From Pogostemon cablin (taxonomy: Eukaryota; Streptophyta; Magnoliopsida; Lamiales; Lamiaceae): a DNA stretch of 64,000 nucleotides. Of the stretch, positions 36,943 to 47,879 are shown piece after piece. Below the pieces are notes generated by a model. It was not told where the DNA came from. It did no database searches and saw only the letters and a program-made list of their open reading frames with translations. Position 1 is the first letter of the stretch; the number at the start of each line of letters is the position of its first letter. The DNA is taken from NCBI GenBank assembly GCA_023678885.1, contig CM042998.1, forward strand, positions 5,211,820-5,275,819, given 5' to 3'. The position numbers and the translations under genes were made by a program.

Positions 36943-38890
36943 GTTTAAAACCAACAATTTTACCAAACGAAAACTTGTTTTAAATCTGGGAGAATTTAGA
37001 AAGTAAATTGTCAACAACAGATTCAGCTAGATCCAATTTAATCCTTCCAGAGATTCAGTGAAGAAAATATAGCTAAATGCTGAGGGAAATTTGCATATTT
37101 ATCTGGAACAGAAGTACCTGTATTTCTGAAAAAATAACTATTACGCTATTAGCATTACAATAGGTCACACTCACACAGGACCATATCAGACAAAAAAAAA
37201 AAAACCTAAGAAGCAAATCAGCGCATTAAATTAAAACAAATTGAATCCAACTGATTAAATAGTAGAAGTACATTATATCTCATCAATTACATTTACAAAT
37301 GACCATTTCATTAATATGATATTTTTTCAACAAATACTAAGACTTTTTTTTAGATACACTAGTAGTGAGTAGCACCATGATTCTTGAATAGTTAGCCTAA
37401 TTTTTTGGATAATTTTTATGCTTTGTATACTTCAATTCTGCAATTTAAGTATGATGTCTATGAGTTCAAAAATAATCACAAAACTTTGAAAACTTGCAAA
37501 AAAATCAAATTTGAACTCCTCAATAATAGTGAGTAACAATGGTGAATCATCAAATACCATAGCATCACATAATTGATATTGTTTTCCACAAATTAACTTT
37601 GTATAAACATAATTAGAATTAAGATAAGTTTATATAGATCTATTCTATACACATCCATAACTTTGAACTCCTACATTTCCCAAAAATTGGAAGTAGTACA
37701 GTGTAGGTAAGAGCATTGTTTTAGTCAAAAGTTCTACCAAAAGTAAAGAATAGCATATGCTGATCAAAAGTACCTCCACAAAGTAGGTAAATGAGCCCCT
37801 TGCCCCTTGTTGATTGGTATATAACAGATTCAGGGGCTCATTTACCAATTGACTTTGATTAATGTTCAGAGAGATCTGATGACGCAGCTCTTCTTGAATT
37901 GCTGAAGTACTTTATTGTTCCAGCTCCATTATCTTTCGGTAAACTTTCTTAAGCACTTGAAAGTGAAGCCTTTTTCTTCAGAAGCTTTTGGATATCAAGG
38001 ATGATATAGTTTGTTAGAGGTACTGTAATAGAACTCAAAAGCAGTAAAGCCTGTCAACTGTTCCGTAATAACAGATATGTCAAATATTAAAACAATAATC
38101 ACCTCTAGAAAAAAGGAAATATAAAAATATATTCCTGTTAAGGGTTTAAGGAAGGCAATAGTTTCACATGTTAAACTTTTATAAAAATATATTCCTCTTA
38201 TCTTAAGGGTATAAGGAAGGCAATAGTTTCACATGGTAAGCTTTTCATGAACCTAAAGATGATGAGCCAACAGATGCTTATACCCTCCTTTAATGTTTAA
38301 AAGAATTCAATAAATTTTTCATGTATTGACAGAGTTTTTTTTATTGACTTAAATTGTTCAAGAGATTTAGAGAACAAACTAGTTTGGCTTCATGAATCTG
38401 GCTGACTCGTAATTTCGCTGCAAGGATGATAACATTCAAAACTGACAACTTCATTGCAGAATTACCATTTCGTCAAGTTCAAAAATATATTTCAGAAGTG
38501 AGCCATCATGAATGTTTTAGGTTGCCTACGAGTCTTAAATATTGGAATCATAAATTACTAAGGTGCTTGGTTAAAAGGAATGGTTAAGGGTATTGATTTG
38601 ATAGTTCGGGGGGAATCAGGAATGACTTTCATTCCCCACAATAAGTCACGAAATGCGAATTAAATTTGTAAATATTTAATTGCAATATTTGAATGGAGTA
38701 TTAAAAGACTGTTAATCATGAAATAATGAATTCAACACATCGCATAAGCACAAACCACCAATTAAGTAAATTAACTAAGCAAAACCAAAGATCACAAATA
38801 ATCATGTCGAAATGTGAATGCCAAAAGTTTTACAATCACAAGATAACAAATAACAGACCACAAATACACGAGAAATGAAAACAGAAACTC
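36943..38890 (-). other. Upstream region of SPPL1, possible 5' leader introns
   Basis: No conserved coding sequence. The GC-richer block at about 39220-39480 could be the true promoter and first non-coding exon of SPPL1, making this a 5'-UTR intron; that is inference. An imperfect ~60-bp direct repeat (TATAAAAATATATTCCT..AAGGAAGGCAATAGTTTCAC) occurs at about 38125 and 38180. A plus-strand stretch near 37870-37930 could encode DDAALLELLKYFIVPAP, but no gene context supports it. Confidence 0.35.
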
Positions 38891-38897
38891 TGATGGG

Positions 38898-39070
38898 TTA
38901 ATCAAAAAGTGAAGTATCGACAGAAGAAACTAAAGCATCACCATCAATGAAATTGTCAAAATCCCACGCATAATCAGAGTCATCCATGGATTCCTCGGAA
39001 CAGAAAATGTTCAATAAATCTCCGCAATCACAATCAGGTGTATAAACCAAAGTCAATTCCAGGAACGGTA
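38898..39070 (-). CDS. Possible short acidic exon or small protein
   Basis: On the minus strand an open stretch reads TPDCDCGDLLNIFCSEES followed by MDDSDYAWDFDNFIDGDAL and stops at 38898-38900. It is rich in Asp/Glu and aromatic residues, unlike the chance frames around it. No start is seen before the internal ATG at 38987, which would give only 29 aa. It could be the last exon of a short gene whose first exon lies in the GC-richer block at about 39220-39400, or part of an SPPL1 leader. The family was not recognised. Confidence 0.25.
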
Positions 39071-39589
39071 ATAAGAAAACTTAAAACTTTATCCATCAAT
39101 CGAGCTCGATATAGTCAATTTAGTCAGCATACTCCCGCAGATACCACATACGTACACGACACACACTTTCTAACACTTATAAGTGACAAAAATGCATACA
39201 GAAGCGTGTCAATGTACCTCTGGGTTGACGAAGGCAGCACAGGACTAACGAGGCAGCTTCGAAATCGACGATTCAGGAGGAGGAGCCCGACGATGAGCGG
39301 GAAATCGAAGGGTCAGAGCGAAGCGACTACGGAATCGTTTCAGCGCATTTTTGTGGATTAGAAGGAGTTGTTTGTAGCGGATTCAGAGCGTATAAGTAGA
39401 GTGTAACTTAAACCCTAGGTTACGGAATTTCAACGGTTTGTTTTGGATACAGAAAGACTCGAATTTCAGCGGTTTCTTTAGGATCCGAAGCAAGAGTTTG
39501 TTGGGTAGGGGGATGATCTAGCAATTATATTTTGGATTCACAAATGCCACATCATCCAATCAAGCAATAAACGGCAATTTATTCTATTT

Positions 39590-39838
39590 TGTATACATGT
39601 TTTTTAATAATTGTATATAAATTTTTTAATAATTATATATTTTTTATTTAATAATGTATACATAGTTTTTAATAGTTGTAAATTTTTCACACTCAATTTT
39701 TATTAAAAAAACTAACAAATAAATTGTATACATTTTTGTTCATAATTGTATATATTTTTATTCATAATTATATACGTTTTTTAAAGTAAGTGCACCGCAT
39801 CTTGGGGTGCACCCGGGTGCAAGTATAATTAGCCATAA
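39590..39838. mobile_element. TGCACCC-ended MITE, inverted relative of 21985-22161
   Basis: Repeated TGTATACAT and TTTTTAATAATTGTA strings end with GGGTGCACCCGGGTGCAAG and ATAATTAGCC, the reverse complement of the start of the repeat at 21985. Non-coding. Confidence 0.55.
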
Positions 39839-39887
39839 GATTTTAACGATGAGTGATTGCAGTGCAATGAAATTGTATTGAAAGTTG

Positions 39888-39972
39888 AGTACTCCCTTTG
39901 TCTCATCCTTATATTTACGCTTCCTTGTAATTACAAAGGAAGCATAGTTATAAGGATGGGACGGAGGAAGTA
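39888..39972. mobile_element. Very short Stowaway-like MITE
   Basis: An 85-bp almost perfect palindrome from TACTCCCTTTGTCTCATCC to GGATGGGACGGAGGAAGTA, with GCTTCCTTGTAA/TTACAAAGGAAGC in the stem. Confidence 0.75.
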
Positions 39973-40086
39973 ACTTAAATTAATAAATATAATATTTTAA
40001 TATTCAGTGAAATGAGAAAAAAAATAAGTAGATAAGTGTATTAATGTGATGTGTAGGTCTCTTCTATCAAAAAGAAAAATGCACAC

Positions 40087-41342
40087 TGTGATAGGTGGTC
40101 AACACTCAAGTCACCACTCATCCTCCTCCAAGACAAGGCTAAAGCCCCCTAGGTCTGCCTTGTCTAGCTCTTCATGCCAAAGGTGAGTTCTGTCTTGCCA
40201 AAGGTGAGCTCTGCCTTGCCAAGCACCATGCCAAAGGTGAGCTCTGTCTTGCCAAGCTCTCCATGCCAAAGGTGAGCCATGCCATGCCAAGCACTCCATG
40301 GGTGAGCTCTCCCCTGCCAAGCTCTTCCACCGCCAAGAAGGTTCGAGATTAGTCCCGCCAAGGTGGTCCGAGGTCATCCGGCCGAGTCCAGGTCTGTCAT
40401 ACCGAGTCCGAGTTCATCCGGCCGAGTCCAGTTCTGCCCTGTCGGGTCCGAGGTCAGCCTTGCCGAATCCGAGGTCATCCGGGGCCAGGTCTGCCATACC
40501 GAGTCCAAGCTCTCCACGTGCAGAGGTGAGTCGACCTCCTCTTCAAGCTCTCCATGCCAGAGGTGAGTCGGGCTCCTCTCCAAGCTCTCCACGCCAGAGG
40601 TGAGTCGGCCTCCTCTCCAAGCCTTCCACGCCACAGGTGAGTCGGTCTCCTCTCCAAGCTCCCGTTGCCAGAGGTGGGTCAGCTTCCTCTCCAAGCTCTC
40701 CACGCCAGAGGTGAGTCGGCCCTTCCAAGCTCTCCAGGCCGCCAAAGGTGCCAATCTCTCCACGCGTTTGGCCCTTCCGAGCTATCCTTGCCAAAGTCGA
40801 GCCCTGTCATGCCGAGGTCTTCCAGAGCTGGAGTCTTTTCCATCTCTCAAAGCAACCTTTTACAACCCAAAAGGCCAAGAGCCAAGATTCGTGTCTCCCG
40901 CATTTAATGCTCACTTGCTACTAGCCCTATAACATCTATTGCTAGAATAGGAGGCTCACCCCACTTGTATAAGAGGGGAGCCGCATCCTCATCTTCAACA
41001 TCAGCTCCATCTTCAACAAGAGTTCCAAGACGCATCCTCATCTTCAACATCAGCTCCATCTTCAACAAGAGTTCCAAGCCAAACATCATCTTCAACCTCA
41101 AGCCAAACCTCACCTGCATCTTCACCATCATCACCATTGTAAAGGAGAATTATCTCCCTCCACCACAAAAAAAAAACACAGAGAGAAATAAACTCTCTAC
41201 TTTAAACTTCCACAAATGTGGGAGGAATTCTTGTGTTCTTCTTCTCCTACGCTTTCTCCATATTATGTTAGATTAATCCGATTAAACCATATAATAGCCA
41301 CATTAAATACTCACCTCACCCATTAAAAATTGACTATCTACA
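40087..41342 (+). repeat. 5' LTR of the TR-GAG element
   Basis: A 1256-bp LTR. It contains a short CAAAGGTGAGCTCTG repeat block (40180-40310), a GAGGTCATCCGGCCGAGTCC block (40360-40500) and the 37-bp tandem array (about 40540-40740). Its 3' part has a duplicated CATCCTCATCTTCAACATCA segment (about 40983-41060). It is 107 bp shorter than the right LTR, mainly through fewer repeat units. Confidence 0.92.
40540..40740. repeat. 37-bp tandem repeats in the left LTR
   Basis: About five units of a 37-bp motif containing GCCAGAGGTGAGTCGGCCTC and CTCTCCAAGCTCTCCA. Because 37 is not a multiple of three, every frame stays open for long stretches on both strands. The overlapping reading frames here are therefore artefacts. 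Confidence 0.85.
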
Positions 41343-41395
41343 TTTGGCGCTAGAGGAAGGGCAGCCCCCTATCCGCTCTGCAACTCCAAGAAGTC

Positions 41396-42166
41396 ATGAC
41401 TTCTCACTCTTACCAAACCAGCTCAAGTTCAAAGACTTCCAAATCTAAAGAGAAGCAAGCAACCCACAGTAGGGGTCATGCCCACAAAATGGCTTTAATG
41501 GAAGCAATGGATGAAGAAATGATAGCCTTGAAAAAGAGGCTGGACGAGTTAGAAAAGAGACAACAATTTAGGATAAATGAACCACCTCTGGGCGGAAACT
41601 CATTCACTCCAAACGTCATCTCTCAACCGTACCAACCAGAGGTGAAGTTCCCATAGATTGGCACATATGAAGGCAAATCTAAACCTATGGTGTACCTAAA
41701 GAAATTCACGGCGTGGATGATTGCCAAAGGGAGCTTGGAAGCTACCAAGTGCCGACTATTCCCGTTAACTCTCGGGGACACGGCCTACACATGGTACAGT
41801 TCACTCCCCCCAGCCTCTATTAATAGTTGGGATGAACTCTCCAAACTCTTCCTATCTCAATTCGCCTACCTGGTCCAAATGAAGGGCTCCAAGTTGAAGC
41901 TAGCCAACATAAAACAAGGTCCTGAAGAGTCTCTCCAAAGCTTCCTAAAAAGATTCAACGAACAGAAGGCCACAGGAGAGAAGATGAGCGATGAGACATA
42001 CACCGTGCTAGCTGTTACCGCCCTACGACCAGGGTTAGACATGTGGGTGGCCGTCCAACTTAACTTTCCACCATCATATGATGCATTCATGGCGATGGCG
42101 CACCACTTTGTCCGAGTGGAACAAGCTTGGGAAGTGGTTAGAGAGAATCGACCTATTCACGAATAA
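41396..42166 (+). pseudogene. Gag protein (retrotrans_gag domain) of the TR-GAG element, one in-frame stop
   Basis: One 257-codon frame begins MTSHSYQTSSSSKTSKSKEK and is interrupted by a TAG at 41654-41656. The N-terminal part has a coiled-coil-like KKRLDELEKRQQ segment. After the stop the frame continues through the Ty3 gag domain: KKFTAWMIAKGSLEATKCRL, LGDTAYTWYSSLPPASINSW, ELSKLFLSQFA and LKRFNEQK. Gag packages element RNA in virus-like particles in the cytoplasm. No CCHC knuckle follows. The stop would block full-length Gag in this copy. Confidence 0.85.
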
Positions 42167-42509
42167 AAAATTCAACTCACCGGATAGGGGGTCTAACCAA
42201 CCCAAAAGCAGATCCGACCGAGCAGACCAGCTCATGGACAGATCTAACACTTTCGAAGGCAGATCTGACCTACCCCCAGGCAGATCCGAACAAGCGGACC
42301 ATTTAATGGACATATCCGACATGTCCAAGAGGCATAGCCGGCCTACCGAAGGCAAATCTGACCTATCCGAAGACAGAAACTCTCCACACATTGGGTCCTA
42401 CATGGACCCACATGATGAGCCGCCATGAGGATATTTGAGAGCGTGGAGACTCAAAAATTATCCTAAGCCCAAAAGCTCCCAAGTAGCCGAGGCGCAGACC
42501 AAAAGTGGC

Positions 42510-42850
42510 CGAACTCGGGGGCTAAGGCCCGACAGCCAAGGGGAAAGCTCAAGAAACCTTACTCAACCTCGAGCATAGGGCCGAAGCCCCCCAAGCAGCT
42601 AAGGCATAGACCCAAAGGCTAAGCTTGGGGGCTAAGGCCAAATAGCCGAGAGAGTAAGCTCGGAGAGCCCTATCAAACCTTAGGCGTAAGCCCAAAAGCG
42701 CCCGAACAGCCAAGGCATTTACCCAAAAGGCTAAGCTTAGGGGCTAAGGCCCAATAGCCGAGGGGTAAGCTCAAGAAGCCGTACCAATCCCTAGGCAAAG
42801 ACTCCAATAGCTAAGGAATAAGCCCAAATAGCTAAAGTACGAGCTCATGG
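42510..42850. repeat. ~111-bp tandem repeats in the TR-GAG interior
   Basis: The landmark GCTAAGGCC starts at 42521, 42631 and 42743 (spacing 110 and 112 bp), each with AGCC(A/G)AG.. and TAAGCTC downstream. Non-coding and GC-rich. Confidence 0.75.
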
Positions 42851-43562
42851 AAGCTCCCACATGAGGCTTGATCCTTGTGAGATTCATGCCAAAGGAAGGC
42901 ATAGGCGCAAGTCCGAGAAGGCCCTTCAGGAGGTTCACACCTTGCCAGCTCACCAAAAGATGAGATACAACTCGCAGAAAGGTCATCGAGCCCCTAGGAG
43001 ACTGCGAGCCCTAGTGCCCGAGCTCCATCATCTAAATGGCTAAGGATAAATCAAGGAATAATAGACCCATTGGTAAATCTCAAATAATTTAAGCCTTTAT
43101 ATATTTTATTGGGCAATAACAGTGCATTAGCCATTATGCTTAATCCATGTAGCCACCTCCCCCTTTGTCTGGGACCGCAATCAAATTTCGAAGGGTCACA
43201 ATATGAGTTAAGTCGGATCCGACCAATGTAGTCAACTGCATAACATGTGTCCGGAGCAAGAACGAGAGTCCCAGAAAGATGTTCCACATGACAAAAGATC
43301 GTGGGCTCATACTTTCGAAATTGAGTCCTATGGATGAGTTACCAGATAATTGAAGTGAGTAGTATAGCTACATCCGAGATGATCGACCCGCCGATGAGTT
43401 TGTACTCTTTTTCCCTACCTACAGTTTTTTCCCATCGGGTTCTTCCGTAGGGAGGTTTTTTAATGAGGCCAACAAAGGGTCATCTGTAGCCAAGAGACTA
43501 AACACTTCTATGCGAGATTACTCCTTGCAATTCCACTACAAGCAGCAACCTCGGGGGGCTAA

Positions 43563-44925
43563 TGTGATAGGTGGTCAACACTCAAGTCACCACTCATGCC
43601 TTGTCTAGCTCTCCATGCCGAAGGTGAGTTCTGCCTTGCCAAAGGTGAGCTCTGTCTTGCCAAACACTATGCCAAAGGTGAGCTCTGTCATGCCAAGCTC
43701 TCCATGCTAAAGATGAGCTCTGTCATGCCAAGCTCTCTATGCCAAATGTGAGCCATGTCATGCCAAGCTCTCCATGGGTGAGCTCTCCCCTGCCAAGCTC
43801 TTCCCCCACCAAGGAGGTTCGAGGTCAATCCTTCCAAGGTGGTCCGAGGTCATCCGACCGAGTCCAGGTCTGCCATAAAAAGTCCGAGTTCATCCGGCCG
43901 AGTCCAGTTCTGCCCAGCTGGGTCCGAGGTCATCCGGCCGAGTCTAGGTCTACCTTGCCGAGTCCGAGGTCATCCAGCAGAGTCCAGGTCTGCTATACCG
44001 AGTCCAAGCTCTCCACGCTAGAGGTGAGTCGATCTCCTCTCCAAGCTCTCCATGCCAGAGTTGAGTCAGTCTTCTCTCCAAGCTCTCCACGCCAGAGGTG
44101 AGTCGGCCTCCTCTCCAAGCCTTCCACGCCAGAGATGAATCGGCCTCCTCTCCAAGCTCCCCATGCCAGAGGTGAGTCGGCCTCCTCTCCAAGCTCTCCA
44201 TGCCAGAGGTGAGTCGGCCTCCTCTCCAAGCTTTCCATGCCAGAGGTGAGTCGGCCTCCTCTTCCAAGCTCTCCACCCAGAGGTGAGTCGGCCTTCTCTC
44301 CAAGCTCTCCATGCCGCCAAAGGTGAGCTCGACTTCTCCAATCTCTCCACGTGCTCGGCCCTTCCGAGCTATCCTTGCCAAAGTCGAGCCATGTCTTGCC
44401 GAGGTCTTCCAGAGCTGGAGTCTTTTCCATCTCTCAAAGCAACCTTTCACAACCCCAAAGGCCAAGAGCCAAGATTCGTATCTCCCGCATTTAATGTCCA
44501 CTTGCTACTAGCCCTATAGCATCTATTGCTAGAATAGGAGACTCACCTCACTTGTATAAGAGGGGAGCCGCATCCTCATCTTCAACATCATCTCCATCTT
44601 CAACAAGAGTTCCAAGCCGCATCCTCATCTTCAACATCAGCTCCATCTTAAACAAGAGTTCCAAGCTAAACATCATCTTCAACCTCACGCCAAACCTCAC
44701 CTGCATCTTCACCATCATCACCATTGTAAAGGAGAATTATCTCCCTCCACCAAAACACATAGATCTAGAAATGAACTCTCTACTTTAAACTTCCACAAAC
44801 GTGAGAGGAATTTTTGTGTTCTTCATCTCCTACGCTTTCTCCATATTATGTTAGATTAGTCCGATTAAACCATATAACATCCAAATTAAATACTCACCTC
44901 ACCCATTAAAAATCGACTATCTACA
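43563..44925 (+). repeat. 3' LTR of the TR-GAG element
   Basis: A 1363-bp LTR, colinear with the left LTR but with about eight units of the 37-bp repeat (about 44008-44300), followed by CACAC. Confidence 0.92.
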
Positions 44926-45004
44926 CACACTTTGTATTGGAACGAACCAAAATGGAAAAACATGTACGTTTCAACGGGACGGAGGGAATATATAAATAAA
45001 AGTA

Positions 45005-45265
45005 ATACATCTTCCGTCTCTTTTCAGATTGCATATTTTTCATTTTGCATTATCCCACAAAAATTTGCACTTCCCTTAAAAAAACAAAAAGTAAAAAAAA
45101 TCACAATTTCTCATACATTTTCTTTACAAAAAAATCACGCATACCTAACACGCCTAATACACTTTATCATTTATTTAATGATAAAAAAATTACCTTAATG
45201 CCCTCACTTTTTTTAATCTTCGTGCTGGAGTGAGGGTCCAAACAAAAGTGCGACGGAGGGAGTAA
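45005..45265. mobile_element. Stowaway-like MITE
   Basis: The left end ACATCTTCCGTCTCTTTTCA and right end AAAGTGCGACGGAGGGAGTA are inverted. The interior is AT-rich with no gene; the 88- and 62-codon frames inside are judged spurious. Confidence 0.6.
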
Positions 45266-46739
45266 TATTTTTTATTAAAATTGAATTATTTTTAAAAATA
45301 TAATATATTTAATAAAAAAGAATAAAACTATTTTTTAAAAAATATAAAAATGAAATCACAGTGAGATGGTTTCATGTAAATGTTATACAGAGTAATAAAA
45401 TGTAATATTTGAATTGATACAGTAAATTATTTTACGATTAATTTATAGTATAAATAAAAGGTAATAGTAACATTTTTAATGAAAATTAATAATATATATT
45501 ATAAAAAGTGGTAACTATTAAAAATAATGTAAAAACGGTATCGCGCAAATGTTGCCCATTTTAAAAAAGAGAGTATCATGTGAACCCTGTTTTACATCAA
45601 TCTTTTCTATTTAAAATTTATTAAGATTATTCTAAACTTTAAAAATAAACATTAAATCTTAAGAATATTTACACTTACTTTTTTATGTGCAAAAGAGTTA
45701 GTGTACTCTATCAATATAGTTCACAAACAATCAAGTTAAATTATCAAACTATGAGAAATCAAGCACTTAAGAGTTTAACCGATCTCAAGTTTATTATGAT
45801 TTTGTAAGGACGACGAGAGAATAAAATAAATAAGCATGCAATAAAAAGCAATTAAAGTAATGTAAGAAATAAAAAATATGATGGATGCAAAATATGAATG
45901 AATTTCAAATGATGCAAGAATAAGATTAACAATAATCATGACAGGGATAATAAAAAAAATTATGCAACTAATTCTAACTTGTCAACAATATGGCATATGA
46001 GCGATCACATAAGTATCCTAAACTCTCTCTCAAGTCACTCTGACTCAGGCTATAGATTCTCAATAAGGTTCCCAAAAGCTCTTTGGATCTTGACAAAAGC
46101 AAACACTTTCCTCTAGATACTAATTACTCTACGAATTCCCTAATTAGATAATAAATCATAAATAATATTCATTTTTCAGGTACTATGAATCCACTAATGG
46201 TTTGGGTTTCCTCATCTAATTAACCAATCTCTCGACTACACTAATACACATGAAATGTATGATAAAATGATTTAACTAATAATCTTAAATAGAATTGAAT
46301 TTTCATTCTAACCATATGCATAAGATAAATTAATCACGCTAATCAATCAGTTAACATCAATAATAAAGGTAACTTTTATGCCCAATTAAGATTAAAATTA
46401 AATAACATAACAACTAAATTATCCAACACAATCATGAACTAATCTTACAAAGGAGATTAGGTTATCATAATCTCGAGAAAAACAAGATAAATTGTCTTAC
46501 AAAATTTCGTAAATAAATCAAAGAAAATTACAAAATAAAATAAAATAAAATTTCTCCTTGAATTTCTTTAATGAAGCCTCTATTATCTCCTGCAATTTTC
46601 AATTTCTCTTCCTTGATCACTTAAAGTGTATGATGGAGAAAATTAGGGAATTAATGATGGATGGTGAAAGGGAAAAAAAATAAGGAATAATAAATGTATT
46701 GGAATCCGAACACACCCCCCAGCGAGCTCAAGACTTCTC

Positions 46740-46752
46740 TCCTTTTATACTG
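46740..46752 (-). promoter_or_regulatory. TATA box of the minus-strand LTR
   Basis: The minus strand reads GTATAAAAGGAGAG, a strong TATA element in the position expected for the LTR promoter. Confidence 0.55.
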
Positions 46753-46819
46753 CACTCCTCTTCTCAATTTATTCAAATGGGCCCACTTTAATTCTTTCAG
46801 TAGTGAATGAATTCTTTAA

Positions 46820-47462
46820 GGGTTAATTACAGCAAAAGTCCTGACCTTTACGCCAATTACAAATTAGTCTAAATTTTTGGATATTTATAAATAAGTACCC
46901 GACTTTAATCCCTCATTGCAATTTGAACCACCGGGCAGCTGGAGGCTGCCCGAACACTGATGTGTCATATTTGAGTGTCAAGTAACACTGCCACGTGTAC
47001 AAAATCACACCATTTTAATACATACCTGGAAATAAGTAGGATAAAGACTTTTTTTTTCTATTATTATTGAAATAAAAATTCATAAATATTAAAATGGAAA
47101 TAAAATTGCGATATTAAAATGGAAATAAAATTCATAAATATTAAAATGGAAATAAAATTCATAAATCTCAATTTTATTTTCCATTTTAATATTTATGAAA
47201 TTTTATTTTTATTTTAATAATAATAGAAAAAAGGTTTTATCCTACATATTTCCACATATATACATTAAAATGGTGTGGTTTTGTACACGTGGCAGTGCTA
47301 CTTGATAGTCAAATATGACACATCAGCGTTCGGGCAGCCTCCAGCTACCCGGTGGTTCAAATTGCAATTCGGGATTAAAGTCGAGTACTTATTTATAAAT
47401 ATCCAAAAGTTTATATTAATTCGCAATTGACGAAAAGGTTGAGACTTTTTATATAATTAAAC

Positions 47463-47463
<1 letters not shown>
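46820..47463. mobile_element. Cargo-free long-TIR element (MULE-type MITE)
   Basis: About 644 bp, almost entirely two inverted arms of ~300 bp meeting near 47165. The arms start GGGTTAATTACAGCAAAAGT and contain TTTGAACCACCGGGCAGCTG and GAGGCTGCCCGAACACTGA. Both strings occur in the arms of the AP2/ERF-carrying element at 62659-63896, so the two are siblings with and without cargo. The right end is degraded next to the (TA)n tract and no target duplication is clear. Confidence 0.8.

Positions 47464-47465
<2 letters not shown>

Positions 47466-47553
<88 letters not shown>
47466..47553. repeat. (TA)n microsatellite
   Basis: About 44 TA dinucleotides at the right edge of the nested element. Confidence 0.95.
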
Positions 47554-47556
<3 letters not shown>

Positions 47557-47879
47557 AGAATAAAATAATTGAATTTCCTTCCCTCATTTCAACTCTGATT
47601 TGAACTCTATTTTTCTCACATCTTCCTTATCGCACCTAGAATCCATTTCTACCTGAAAATCATACAAATTACACCAAAGTACCAATTTTCTAAATATTTA
47701 CAAATATCGCACAATTTGAGGCACTTAATCATGAAAATCACACATTTATCAATTCAAAGCACAAATCTTCATATCTTCATGTAACACCACCAAATGATAT
47801 ACAAAATGAATAAAAACAGCTAAAAATACATAATAAAAAGATACTAAAATTTAGGTGAAAATGACACCGATCAGAATGT

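Larger units (their letters stand above)
40087..44925 (+). mobile_element. TR-GAG non-autonomous LTR retrotransposon
   Basis: This 4839-bp element has LTRs at 40087-41342 and 43563-44925, starting TGTGATAGGTGG and ending ATCTACA. It is flanked by CACAC on both sides (40082-40086 and 44926-44930). The interior (2220 bp) has a primer-site-like TTGGCGCTAGAGGAAGGG right after the left LTR, one gag frame, GC-rich internal repeats, and a TCGGGGGGC purine tract before the right LTR. There is no polymerase. Elements with only a gag domain are termed TR-GAG and depend on partners for reverse transcription. Its GC content is well above the surroundings. Confidence 0.92.
39973..44990. mobile_element. 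Stowaway-like MITE split by the TR-GAG element
   Basis: The left part (about 39973-40086, ending AAAAATGCACAC) and right part (44931 to about 44990, TTTGTATTGGAACG to GGGACGGAGGGAATA) join into a repeat like the one at 50271-50525. The older MITE was thus the landing site of the element at 40087-44925. Confidence 0.6.
45686..47873 (-). mobile_element. Solo or truncated LTR (minus orientation) with nested MULE-type MITE
   Basis: Read on the minus strand it begins at 47873 with TGATCGGTGTCATTTTCACC, close to the LTR starts at 573, 22162 and 27252. Further in, GATTCTAGGTGCGATAAGGA aligns with the same part of the 22162 LTR. It has a TATA box near 46740-46752. Near the end, a GAGATCGGTTAAAC string matches the 22162 LTR end region. 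It is split by the element at 46820-47463 and a (TA)n tract. No matching target duplication was found, so it may be truncated rather than a clean solo LTR. Confidence 0.65.

Noticed and set aside
36943..37017. Upstream in-frame ATG adding 25 residues to SPPL1
   Set aside because: Those residues are not conserved. The start at 36942 matches the known family N-terminus.
40111..44519. Many overlapping long reading frames (60-183 codons) on both strands of the TR-GAG LTRs
   Set aside because: They are produced by the 37-bp and related GC-rich tandem repeats, which keep all frames open. The peptides are repeats of one another in shifted frames with no domain.
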